NCBI RefSeq assembly: GCF_000421645.1 | Contig: NZ_ATXK01000005.1 | Coordinates: forward strand, 186,001 to 250,000 | Source: Aurantimonas coralicida DSM 14790 | GTDB lineage: Bacteria; Pseudomonadota; Alphaproteobacteria; Rhizobiales; Rhizobiaceae | Reading direction: 5' to 3' | Length of the DNA stretch: 64,000 nt | In this document: positions 32,246 through 40,794 of the stretch, piece after piece | Layout of the letters: every line of letters begins with the position of its first letter | Position numbering within the stretch: the stretch's first letter is position 1 | Notes under the pieces: model-generated | Seen by the model: only the letters and a program-made list of their open reading frames with translations | Databases searched by the model: none | What the model was told of the DNA's origin: nothing | Program-made: the position numbers and the translations under genes

Positions 32246-33514
32246 TCAGTAGGACTTCTGACAGGCCGGAACGTCGCGGCTCGGCAGGCCGATGGCATCG
32301 AAGGCGGCCTTCTCGATGCCCAGCGTCTGGTTCACGTCGTCGACCTTGCGGACCATCTTGTTGGCCAGCGTGCCGTCGTCGAGTTCCACCACTTCGGTTA
32401 CGAAGTTCGCACCGATCGCCTGGCGGTTCTCGTCGAGGGTGATGTCGCCGTTCGGCGCCTCGAGCTTGAGGTTCGACAGGCAGTCGCGGAACTTCGTCTG
32501 GCCGTCGGAGAGGTCGCCCTCCACCGTGCTCAGGCACTGGAGCGCCGCGCTGGTCGCGTTGTAGTAGCCGGTCGCAAACAGCGACGGGGTCGGAAAGCGA
32601 TCGCTCTCGGGGAAGCTGTCCTGATAGAGCTTCACCCATTCCTGCCAGCGCGGATCGTCCCAGGTGTCGGCCTGCGGGCCCGAGGACGGCACCCCGATCA
32701 GGGCCTGCTTGGCGCTGCCTTCCGACGACAGCACCGATCCGTCGACCATGATCGAGCCGCCGATGAGGTTCGCCTGGCCACCGGCCTGCTGATACTGGTT
32801 GAGGAAATTGACGGCGTCGCCGCCGCCCAGGCCCAGATAGATGGCGTCCACGTCATCGGGCAGCGCCGCGATGATCGAGCCGAAATCCTTAGTGCCCAGC
32901 GGCACCCAGAACCGGTCGGTGATCTCGCCGCCGGCCCGGCAGAACTCGGTCACGAAGCCGAAGACCTGGGTGTAGATGAAGGAATAGTCCTCGCCGATGG
33001 TGGCGACGTATTTGTAGTCCTTCTCGTTGAAGACGTATTCGCCGAGACCCGCCGACCACTGCGCGCCGTCGATGTTGAAGCGGAAGAAATTCTCGGACGG
33101 CGTGACGTAGGTGGTCTCCATGGCGCCGGAGATGCCGTTGATGAAGGTGACGTCCGGCCGGGTCTTGGAATAGTCGCGGATCGCGATGCCCTCGGAGCCG
33201 GACAACGGCCCGATGACGATGTCGACGCCGTCCTGGTCGACCAGCTTGCGGGCGCCGCGGGTGGCGCTGTCCGGCGTGGTGTCGGTGGACTGGGTGATGA
33301 CCTCGATCTTGCGGCCACCGGCTTGGTAGTCGGCCGCCTTCAGCGCCGCCTCCAGGCCGCGCACGCCGTCCTGGCCCGGTACGGTATAGGTCCCTTCCAG
33401 CGTCACCAGCACGCCGATCTTGACCGGGTCGGAACTATCCTGCGCCACAGCCTGCGTTGCGCCGGCGGCAAGCAGGGCGAGTGTCGATAAACCGCACATC
33501 CATGTAGTTTTCAT
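32246..33514 (-). CDS. Liv-type ABC transporter substrate-binding protein
   Basis: The 422-residue periplasmic protein has a cleavable signal peptide (residues 1 to about 24, ending AVAQ). The mature part is of the Leu/Ile/Val-binding (Peripla_BP_6) family: VKIGVLVTLEGTYTVPGQDGVRG, DIVIGPLSGSEG, YVATIGEDYSF and LFATGYYNATSAALQCL. It should deliver substrate to the LivHMGF system encoded downstream on the same strand. GGGAGG precedes the ATG. Related proteins bind aromatic acids, amides or urea as well as amino acids, so the ligand is open. Confidence 0.93.
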   Translation of the reverse strand: MKTTWMCGLSTLALLAAGATQAVAQDSSDPVKIGVLVTLEGTYTVPGQDGVRGLEAALKAADYQAGGRKIEVITQSTDTTPDSATRGARKLVDQDGVDIVIGPLSGSEGIAIRDYSKTRPDVTFINGISGAMETTYVTPSENFFRFNIDGAQWSAGLGEYVFNEKDYKYVATIGEDYSFIYTQVFGFVTEFCRAGGEITDRFWVPLGTKDFGSIIAALPDDVDAIYLGLGGGDAVNFLNQYQQAGGQANLIGGSIMVDGSVLSSEGSAKQALIGVPSSGPQADTWDDPRWQEWVKLYQDSFPESDRFPTPSLFATGYYNATSAALQCLSTVEGDLSDGQTKFRDCLSNLKLEAPNGDITLDENRQAIGANFVTEVVELDDGTLANKMVRKVDDVNQTLGIEKAAFDAIGLPSRDVPACQKSY

Positions 33515-33659
33515 CTGTTATCCTCCCATAGACTTCGGTCCGCACCACGCCGCTCCTGAGACGGGCCGCCCGAATGCCAAGCCTGACCGAGCCGGCCGAA
33601 AGACCGATCACCGGAAGTGCGCTGGCGTATCCTGCGATCTTTTTTTTGCACCCTGGCGC

Positions 33660-34172
33660 TTACTGTCGGTCCGCCGGGTCACGCTGCGACAGGCCGCCGA
33701 GGCGCTGGCCGAGCACCAGCGCGCCGCCGACCGCGACGAGAGCGGCGATCATCAGCGTCTGCTGCCAGACCGGCCCGTCCGACGGCAGGGTCGAGACGAT
33801 GCGGATCAGGGCGCCCGCAACGCCCAGCGCGAGCGCCTCGAACAGCCCGTCGAGACGCCGCGAGAACAACAGGGCGGCGACGCGGAAGGCGGCGACCAGC
33901 ATCAGCGTCTGCCCCAGCAGCGCCAGCGCCGGCGTGCAGCGGATCATGTTGCCGAGGCTCGCGGCATCCACGACGCAGACGCTGTCGGTGAACAGCAGCA
34001 TGTAGAGCTTGAGGATCAGCGCGATGGCAAGGCCCAGCCCCAGGAGCATCTGGCACACCACGAGGACGATCTGGGCCGGGCGCTCAAAGGCGCGATAGAG
34101 CGACAGGGCCGCCGGCGTGGCCTGGCGGGGTTCCACGTCGCGCTCGTCGTCGCGCCACCGCTCGTCCTGCAT
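33660..34172 (-). CDS. Four-helix membrane protein of unknown function
   Basis: The 170-residue protein has a charged N-terminus (MQDERWRDDERDVEPRQ) and four hydrophobic segments: about 31-52 (IVLVVCQMLLGLGLAIALIL), 78-97, 109-125 and 140-157. Two Cys residues (SVCVVDAA and MIRCTPA) flank a loop after helix 1. No family is recognised. The open frame extends upstream to 34415, but the ATG at 34172 gives the sensible topology. The spacer 34173-34447 to the divergent gene shows no clear feature beyond expected promoters. Confidence 0.6.
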   Translation of the reverse strand: MQDERWRDDERDVEPRQATPAALSLYRAFERPAQIVLVVCQMLLGLGLAIALILKLYMLLFTDSVCVVDAASLGNMIRCTPALALLGQTLMLVAAFRVAALLFSRRLDGLFEALALGVAGALIRIVSTLPSDGPVWQQTLMIAALVAVGGALVLGQRLGGLSQRDPADRQ

Positions 34173-34447
34173 GCTTTCGCCCCTCCGTCCTGATACCGGC
34201 CAAGCGTCCTCGCCCGGTCGCATAGGCTCAAGCCCGGCGCGCGGCATGCCGTACCCAGGCGTCTGATAAATCGCCTCCGTTTGGCTAGTGGGCGGGAAGA
34301 CCGGCACGCCTCCGCGTCCCGGCATCGCGCCACACGATCGCGCGATCAGCGGTATCGGCGCTGGTCCGGCGGAGGGTTCGGCGGGCATAATGATCGGGAC
34401 GCGGTCGCCGCACATCGGCGGGCTGCGATCGAGGGAGTGGTGCCGGT

Positions 34448-35566
34448 TTGGGCTTGCGAGCGACGACAGATGCGGGACGCCGCTGCGCGGAGGGTATCGG
34501 CAGGCGCCCGGCGCGGTGCGCGACAGGCTGGCTGGCTCCGGCCGGCGCCTGGGGATGCCGCCTGCTCGCGGCAGGGATCGCGCTGACGATGACGACAGGG
34601 GCCGCTGTTTCAGCGCCGGCCTGTTCCGGGGAGCCGCGCTTGCAGACCAACGGCGTCAATCTGATCCGCACCGAGAATGCGCCCTTCGGATCGCCGGCCA
34701 GCCGCGAGAGCCTCGCCCGGCTGGCAAAGCTCGGCGCCGACAACGTGGCGATCGTGCCGTTCCTCTGGCAGCCGGGGCCGGGCGATCCGCAAATCGGGCT
34801 CGGGTCCGACATGAGCCTCGACGAGCTGCGCGTGGCGATCGCGGCGGCCCAGGCGGCGGGGCTCGACGCCTTCGTCAAGCCGCATGTGTGGGTGCCTGAG
34901 ACATGGGCCGGCGCCATCGCCATGCCCGACGATGCGGCGTGGGCCACCTGGTTCGGCCATTACCGCACGGCGCTGATCGACATTGCGCAGGTGGCGGCGG
35001 ATGCGGGCGCCACCTCCCTCGCCGTCGGCACCGAGCTGGTGCAATCCACAGGCCGGCCGGAATGGCCGGGGCTGATTGCGGAGATCAGGGCGATCTTCCC
35101 CGGCACGCTCGTCTATGTCGCCCACAATGCCGACGAGGCCGAGACGGTGCCCTTCTGGGCGCAGCTCGACCGGATCGGCGTCAGCCTCTATCCGCCGCTC
35201 GGCGCCGACGACGCACGTCAGGACTGGGCGGCAGCGATGGCCGATCAGCTGGACCGCATCGCGGCCGTGTCACGGAAGAGCGGGCGGAAGGTCTGGGTGG
35301 CGGAGTACGGGTTGCGGTCGGCCGTGGGCGCTGCGGCCAAGCCCTGGGAGAGCGCCGAGGAACGCGACGCGGCGCCCGACGACGTCCTGCAGGCGGCAGT
35401 GATCGCCGAATGGCACTGCCAGTTCGACCCGGCCGTCGTCGAAGGCGCCTGGGTCTGGCGGTGGTTCACCGATCCCGACGCCGGCGGGCGGACCGACACC
35501 GATTTCACGGTGCAGGGGAAACTGGCCGAAGGCGTGCTGTTCTGCCAGTGGCGCGGCGGCTGCTGA
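34448..35566 (+). CDS. Secreted glycoside-hydrolase-like TIM-barrel protein (GH113-like)
   Basis: The 372-residue protein has an N-terminal export signal (LLAAGIALTMTTGAAVSA, about residues 39-56). The mature part is a TIM barrel: GVNLIRTENAPFGSP, NVAIVPFLWQPGPGDPQIG, LDAFVKPHVWV, AVGTELVQSTGRPEWPGLI and VWVAEYGLRS. GTEL and AEYG supply acid-pair candidates as in GH113-type and related glycosidases. The predicted start is a TTG; later in-frame starts inside the signal region are possible. It is convergent with the polysaccharide operon and may trim the polymer (inference). Confidence 0.75.
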   Translation: MGLRATTDAGRRCAEGIGRRPARCATGWLAPAGAWGCRLLAAGIALTMTTGAAVSAPACSGEPRLQTNGVNLIRTENAPFGSPASRESLARLAKLGADNVAIVPFLWQPGPGDPQIGLGSDMSLDELRVAIAAAQAAGLDAFVKPHVWVPETWAGAIAMPDDAAWATWFGHYRTALIDIAQVAADAGATSLAVGTELVQSTGRPEWPGLIAEIRAIFPGTLVYVAHNADEAETVPFWAQLDRIGVSLYPPLGADDARQDWAAAMADQLDRIAAVSRKSGRKVWVAEYGLRSAVGAAAKPWESAEERDAAPDDVLQAAVIAEWHCQFDPAVVEGAWVWRWFTDPDAGGRTDTDFTVQGKLAEGVLFCQWRGGC

Positions 35567-35579
35567 GCCGCCGGACGGC

Positions 35580-36383
35580 TCAGAACCGGTGCCAGACCGC
35601 GGCAACGAGGCCGCGTTCGCGCAGGGCGTTCTCGCCGGCGATGGTGGCGACGCCGCCGAGCTGCAGCGACCAGCTTTCATTGACGTCCCAGACGCCGCTG
35701 AGCTGCAGCTTGTGTTCGCTGCCGCTGACGAAGAACGATTTCTCGCTGCCGTCGCCAATCGAATTGAACGACTGGACCAGAAGCAGGAGATCGTCGGCGG
35801 GGCGGGTGCCGAAGGTCACGTCGGCCTTGAACTCGCTCGGCGGGTCGCCGAAGCGGGCGCGATAGCCGAGCTGGACGTCGAGGAAGGACGACCAGCTTCC
35901 GATGCCGAAGGAGCGGCCGTAGAGCATCCGCATGTCGAGTTCGGGATCGGTGTTGCCGATGGAGGCCGGATCGTCGTCATCATAGGTGCCCGGAATGCGG
36001 GCGACGACCTGTCCCGACAGCACCGAGACGTCGTCGGACCACAGCCGGACGCGGCCGCCCAGCTCGGAATAGCCGAGCCCGAAGCGCGCGGCGTCCGTGG
36101 GCTGGCCGATATCGACCGACTGGATCTGCGGCTGCAGGATTGCCGTCACCGCGTCGGTGATGCCGTATTCGATCAGCGTGTTCAGCTCGAACTTGCGATA
36201 GTCGGGAATATCGACGGCGTTGCCATCGTCGTCGAAGCCCTTGGGCGAATCCGTATAGGTGCCCGAGACGATGATTTGACCGTGGCCCTTCGCCTGGGTC
36301 CAGGCGCCGGCATGCGCCGCGGCCGTACCGGCTCCAACAACCGCGGCGGCGAGCAGCGCCCGCAGGGCGACCGCGCCGATCAT
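35580..36383 (-). CDS. Predicted outer-membrane beta-barrel protein
   Basis: The 267-residue protein has a signal peptide (cleavage near AHAGAW, residues 23-27) followed by alternating amphipathic strands (GQIIVSGTYT, KFELNTLIEYG, SELGGRVRLW, KLQLSGVWDV). It ends with the terminal aromatic VAAVWHRF expected for Bam-dependent barrels. No specific family is recognised. It is the last gene of the polysaccharide operon, overlapping the response regulator stop (ATGA), and may be the export pore or an accessory of the locus. Confidence 0.7.
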   Translation of the reverse strand: MIGAVALRALLAAAVVGAGTAAAHAGAWTQAKGHGQIIVSGTYTDSPKGFDDDGNAVDIPDYRKFELNTLIEYGITDAVTAILQPQIQSVDIGQPTDAARFGLGYSELGGRVRLWSDDVSVLSGQVVARIPGTYDDDDPASIGNTDPELDMRMLYGRSFGIGSWSSFLDVQLGYRARFGDPPSEFKADVTFGTRPADDLLLLVQSFNSIGDGSEKSFFVSGSEHKLQLSGVWDVNESWSLQLGGVATIAGENALRERGLVAAVWHRF

Positions 36384-37324
36384 GGGACGAGCAGCGCGGT
36401 GCGGGTGACGACGCGGTCGCCGCCATCCTCGGCGGCGCGCTCGGCCGCGGCGATCGCGTCCGCGACCACGTCGCGCGGGGTCCGCTCGCGCCCGTCGGAG
36501 ATGACCGTGCCGACGCTCAAGGTCGTGCCGGTGCCGGCGACGCCGGAGCGCGCGCGCGCGGCGAGCTCCGCCAGTTCGGCTTCGGTGCAGTTCCTTGCAA
36601 AGGCGACGAAGATGCCGTCGTCGTAATGTGCCAGATGATCGCCGATGCGGGCCGGCAGCGCCTGCAGGACGCGTGCGGTGCTCTTGATCAGATCGCGCGC
36701 CGCCTGGTCGCCATCGCGAACGCGCAGCCGGTCCAGATCGTCGATCTGCCAGGCCAGCGCCCCGAAGCGGGGCGCGTCGGCGGCGGGGGCCCGCTGGGCC
36801 AGCGCCTCGAAGGTTTCCCAGCCGAGAAGACCGGTCAGCGGATCGACGAGGGTCATGTTGCCGGCGCGACTGCCGGCTTCTGGCTTGCGCCCGGTTTCCA
36901 GAAGCTCGGCCTCGCGGGCCTGGCGCAGATCGCGCTCGCCGCGAAGGCGGGCGATGCTGCGCACCCGCGCCAGGAGCTCGAGCCGATGGATCGGCTTGGT
37001 GACGTAATCGTTGGCGCCGGCGATGAAGGCCTGGGAGAGGGATTCGGAATCGCTGAGGGAGCTGACCATCAGGATCGGCAGATCCTGGTGCCGGGCGTCG
37101 GCGCGAATGCGCGCGCAGACCTCGATGCCGTCCATGCCCGGCATCATCACGTCGAGCAGCACGAGGTCGAAGGCGCCATCCGGCCCGCTGCCGCCCTGCA
37201 CTAGCCGATCCAGCCCCTCCTGCCCGGAGGTGGCGAAGGTCAGATCCTCGTAGCCGCCGGAGGACAGGGTGACGGCCATGATGTCCCGGGCATCCTCGGA
37301 ATCGTCGACCACCAGTATGCGCAT
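36380..37324 (-). CDS. Response regulator with degenerate GGDEF domain
   Basis: The 314-residue protein has a receiver domain at residues 1-120 (DD at 7-8, phospho-acceptor D58 in LLDVMMPG, K in VTKPI), then a GGDEF-like domain (DPLTGLLGWETFEAL) whose active-site loop reads HYDDGIF instead of GGDEF. Cyclase activity is therefore unlikely; such domains can bind GTP or partner proteins. Phosphorylation could come through the Hpt protein of the same operon. The ATG at 37324 follows AAGGGGG; a GTG one codon earlier is an alternative. Confidence 0.88.
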   Translation of the reverse strand: MRILVVDDSEDARDIMAVTLSSGGYEDLTFATSGQEGLDRLVQGGSGPDGAFDLVLLDVMMPGMDGIEVCARIRADARHQDLPILMVSSLSDSESLSQAFIAGANDYVTKPIHRLELLARVRSIARLRGERDLRQAREAELLETGRKPEAGSRAGNMTLVDPLTGLLGWETFEALAQRAPAADAPRFGALAWQIDDLDRLRVRDGDQAARDLIKSTARVLQALPARIGDHLAHYDDGIFVAFARNCTEAELAELAARARSGVAGTGTTLSVGTVISDGRERTPRDVVADAIAAAERAAEDGGDRVVTRTALLVP

Positions 37325-37406
37325 CACTTCCCCCTTGAACGCGCCCGGCCCGTCCCGTCCCCGCTACAGCGCGGGCGCGGTGCGGGCCGCCGCGGCCGCC
37401 CCTGTC

Positions 37407-38882
37407 TCATCCGGCAGGCTGCGGCTCCGGTTCCGGCCGGCGTGCATCGCGGACCAGTCTTTCATACACCCGCCATCCCTCGAAATGGTAAACGAGCCCA
37501 TAATCGCGGGCACCGTTGCGGAAGAGTCGCGGAAACGCCTGGTTGATGCGATCGCGCACCACGATGTCGGCCGCCGGGTCGCGGACCGCGACGAAACGCG
37601 TCTGCAGCCGGGCCGCCAGGAGATCGAGTTCGAAGCGCGTCGAGCCCGGCACGACAAGGCCGGCACCGGTGCCGCGCAGCGCCACCAGTTCGGGATAGGC
37701 ATTGGTGTCGACGAGGATCTCCGACCGGGAGGCGAGGAAGCCGGCGAGCTGCCCGAGCGGGGTCGGCGCGGCCTCGGACCGTCCGAGTGCCGCATCGCGC
37801 CACGCGGCGGTGTCGGCGGTCGGATTGTCGGCGAGCCAGAAAACGCTGCCGACGAGGCCGGCGGCGAGAAACAGGCTGGTGCGCATCATGCGCCGGCTGT
37901 TGCCCGAGGCAAAGATGGTGAAGGCGGCGGCAAGGCCGAGCACCGGCGCCAGCGCCACCGTCGGATCGAAGCGGGCACCCAGGAGGCCCGACAGGGCGAA
38001 ACCGAGGATCGGCAGGCTCAAAAGCGCGATCATCGGCACGAACAGCGCCGGATTGCGGCCGGCCCGCACGGTGGCGAAGATCAGGACCGGAGCGCACAGC
38101 ACCAGCCCGCCGATCATGCGCAGGGCCGCCGCGCCCGGTGTCTGCGGCAGCGCATAGGCGTCAAAAGGCGCGGCCAGCGTGCCGAGAAACGCCCAGGGCG
38201 CGTCGGCGAAGACCTGCCCGACATAGGCGAAGGCGAGGAAGGCGAAGCCGAGCGGGAAGAGCAGCGAGAGGTAGAGGCTGCCCGGCGTGCGCTCGATGAG
38301 ATGCGGTGCGGAGGCCAGCGCCAGGAGCGGCAGGGCGGCCAGCGCGAGCGCGATGCCATAGGGATGCGAGAAGGCCATCAGCGCCAGGGCGAAGGCCAGC
38401 GTCATCACGTTCGAGGCGGTCCCGTCCGCCCGCAGGCCGATGAAGCCGGCGGCGAACATGAAGACGGAGGTGATCAGCAGCACCAGGCCTGGCCCGTCCG
38501 CCAGTGCCCGCAGGAACAGCGGGTTGGCGACCAGAAGCAGGGTGATGATGGCGGTGGTAACCCGCCCGATGCCGGCGCTGCCGAGGCTCGACGCGACGAC
38601 GACCGCGAACAGGCCGCCGGCCAGCGCGGCAGCCGTCAGCGCCGGCAGTTGCGACGCATCGCCGACCAGCGCGGTGCCCAGCGACAGGAGATAGGGCAGC
38701 GGCGGATAGGCCGTGGCGACCGCGCCGAAGCTGTCGCGCCCCTCGGCGGCGAGGATCGCCTGCCCCGAGGAGGCCAGAACGCCGGACGAGACATAGCCAT
38801 GGGCGGCGGTCCAGAGCAGCGCGGCGAGGCAGACCAGGAAGAAGACGGCCCAGATGGCAAGGAGGCGCAGGGCGGCGATCAT
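37407..38882 (-). CDS. Multi-pass membrane protein, ArnT/PMT-like glycosyltransferase candidate
   Basis: The 491-residue protein has about 10-11 hydrophobic segments, the loop DSFGAVATAYPPLPYLLSLG after the first helix, and a soluble C-terminal part of about 130 residues (ILVDTNAYPELVALRGTGAG...). The layout (short first loop, many helices, C-terminal soluble domain) resembles GT39/ArnT-like lipid-linked sugar transferases, but the usual DDxxF-type or DE motif is not clear. The start overlaps the GT2 gene stop (ATGA). It may modify or polymerise the polysaccharide. Confidence 0.65.
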   Translation of the reverse strand: MIAALRLLAIWAVFFLVCLAALLWTAAHGYVSSGVLASSGQAILAAEGRDSFGAVATAYPPLPYLLSLGTALVGDASQLPALTAAALAGGLFAVVVASSLGSAGIGRVTTAIITLLLVANPLFLRALADGPGLVLLITSVFMFAAGFIGLRADGTASNVMTLAFALALMAFSHPYGIALALAALPLLALASAPHLIERTPGSLYLSLLFPLGFAFLAFAYVGQVFADAPWAFLGTLAAPFDAYALPQTPGAAALRMIGGLVLCAPVLIFATVRAGRNPALFVPMIALLSLPILGFALSGLLGARFDPTVALAPVLGLAAAFTIFASGNSRRMMRTSLFLAAGLVGSVFWLADNPTADTAAWRDAALGRSEAAPTPLGQLAGFLASRSEILVDTNAYPELVALRGTGAGLVVPGSTRFELDLLAARLQTRFVAVRDPAADIVVRDRINQAFPRLFRNGARDYGLVYHFEGWRVYERLVRDARRPEPEPQPAG

Positions 38883-40789
38883 GCCGCCACCGCCGTCGCC
38901 GCTTTGGGCTTCTCCCCGTCGGCGCTCTTGGCCTGTTCCAGCTCGTTGGCGGTGAACTTGGAAATGCCGTGCTGGGTCTTCTCCCAGTAGAACGGATTGA
39001 CGATGAGCTGCCACAATCCCTTGTAGGCGGCGATCGAGGTCAGCACCCAGTACCAGACGACGGTGATGCCGTAGGGGGCGAGTTCGAGCCAGCCGCGGCG
39101 GAAGGGCGCGATCATCGTCAGGTAGATGAACAGGCCATTGCCGGCGAGGAGGTTCAGCAGGGCGAAATACAGGATCGTCTGCGGAAACAGCGCGTCGAAG
39201 CCGGTGGTCTCGGTCAGGAGCCAGCCGGCGAAGATCAGCCAGAAGATCGGGTTGAGCAGCCCCGACAGCATGGTGCCGCCGATGAAGAAGACGAAGCCGG
39301 CGACGCCGAGCGGGCCGATGGTGCGGATCAGATGCAGCGGCCGCCGGGTGTGGACAAGGAAGGTCTGCATGTAGCCCTTGATCCAGCGCGAGCGCTGCCG
39401 GATCCAGTTGCCGGTGTTGCAGTTGGCTTCCTCGAAGGTGGTGGAATCGATCACCCGGACCCGGTAGCCCTTCTGGGTCATGCGGATGCCGAGATCGGCG
39501 TCCTCGGTGACGTTGAACGGGTCCCAGGCGTGCAGTTCGCGCAGGACGTCGATCTTGAAATGGTTCGAGGTGCCGCCGAGCGGGATCGGCACACCGAGAC
39601 GTTCGAGGCCCGGCAGCATCAGGTCGAACCACAGCGCGTAGTCCAGCGTGAACATGCGCGTCAGCCAGTTTTCCTGCGCATTGTAGTAGTTCAGGCGGCA
39701 CTGGATGCAGGCGGTGTTCGGCTCGCTCCGGCGGAAGGCGGCGACGACCTTGCGCAGCTGGTCGGGCTCCGGCTTGTCCTCGGCGTCGAAGATCACGAGG
39801 AGATCGCCGCGGGCGAATTTCAGCGCGTAATTGCAGGCCTTCGGCTTGGTCTGCGGCATCGAGGCCGGCACCCGGACGATCTCGAAGATGCCTTCCAGCC
39901 CGAGGGCCTTGGCCGCATCGATCGTCTCGTCGTCGGTCTCCTCCAGGACGATCTTGATGTCGAGCTTGGCCAGCGGATAGTCGAGATTGCGCAGGGCGTG
40001 GGCGAGGATCGGCAGCACTTCGGGCTCCCGGAACATCGGCACCAGGATCGTGTAGACTGGCAGGTCCGCCTCGCGCAGCAGCCGCGCGTCGACCTCGATG
40101 GTGCGGCGGCGGCGGGACTGGCCGAAGCCGCCATACCAGACGAGGCCGGCCTTGAAGGCAAAATTGCCGAGATAGAACAGCGTCACCAGGCAGTTGATGG
40201 CGATCAGCGTGCCGAGCGGCGCGAGATAGAAGCCGACGGCCAGCAGCGTGAACAGGCCATAGGCGCCGACGATCTGGTTAGTCGTAATGACCCGCTGGGC
40301 CGACATTTCCGGGTCGATCTCGGCGAGCTCGTAGACCGCCCGGTGAGACAGGTCCTCGCGGAACACCCGTTGCAGCGACCAGACGATGTCGAATTTCGAC
40401 GTGACGACGAGGTCGAAGGCCGGGCCGAACTTGCGGCGCAGGAAGAGAATGACCTCCGGACCCGGCCGGGCCGTCGCGATCTGCAGCCGGCCGTTCACGC
40501 GGCGCCACGGCAGGACGAGGTTGCGGGCGCAGTCGTCATGGTCGGCCGGATCGAGCAGCGCGTCGTCCGGCGGCTCGTCGATCAGGTTCACGAAGGGCAG
40601 ATCGAAATGCTCGGCGACGGTCCGGTAGAGTTCGAGCGGCCGGGCCCAGGTGCGCGTCAACAGAACGTCGATCAGGCTGACATTCCAGGCTTCGGCGCGG
40701 GTGCGCGTCTCGTCCAGCTGGGCCAGCGTGATGAGCCGCTTCTGGACGAGACGGTTGCCGATCGCGACGTCGGTTGCGCTCAACGCCAT
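38879..40789 (-). CDS. GT2 family processive glycosyltransferase with MshEN-like N-terminal domain
   Basis: The 636-residue synthase has an MshEN/T2SS-E-like domain at residues 1-150 (AIGNRLVQKRLITLAQLDE, PLELYRTVAEHFDLPFVNL). Two helices (about 172-217) follow, then a GT2 catalytic domain with DAED (335-338), TED (428-430) and the processive QRSRW (465-469), and three or four C-terminal helices. GT2 enzymes with QxxRW build linear beta-glycans. MshEN domains are a known class of c-di-GMP receptors, so allosteric control by c-di-GMP is possible, although the contact residues look diverged. The BcsB-like gene stops six bases upstream. Confidence 0.9.
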   Translation of the reverse strand: MALSATDVAIGNRLVQKRLITLAQLDETRTRAEAWNVSLIDVLLTRTWARPLELYRTVAEHFDLPFVNLIDEPPDDALLDPADHDDCARNLVLPWRRVNGRLQIATARPGPEVILFLRRKFGPAFDLVVTSKFDIVWSLQRVFREDLSHRAVYELAEIDPEMSAQRVITTNQIVGAYGLFTLLAVGFYLAPLGTLIAINCLVTLFYLGNFAFKAGLVWYGGFGQSRRRRTIEVDARLLREADLPVYTILVPMFREPEVLPILAHALRNLDYPLAKLDIKIVLEETDDETIDAAKALGLEGIFEIVRVPASMPQTKPKACNYALKFARGDLLVIFDAEDKPEPDQLRKVVAAFRRSEPNTACIQCRLNYYNAQENWLTRMFTLDYALWFDLMLPGLERLGVPIPLGGTSNHFKIDVLRELHAWDPFNVTEDADLGIRMTQKGYRVRVIDSTTFEEANCNTGNWIRQRSRWIKGYMQTFLVHTRRPLHLIRTIGPLGVAGFVFFIGGTMLSGLLNPIFWLIFAGWLLTETTGFDALFPQTILYFALLNLLAGNGLFIYLTMIAPFRRGWLELAPYGITVVWYWVLTSIAAYKGLWQLIVNPFYWEKTQHGISKFTANELEQAKSADGEKPKAATAVAA

Positions 40790-40794
40790 CGCTG

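Noticed and set aside
33640-33647. Run of eight T that might mark a terminator
   Set aside because: No upstream plus-strand gene or stem precedes it; on the minus strand it is an A-run upstream of no terminating gene.
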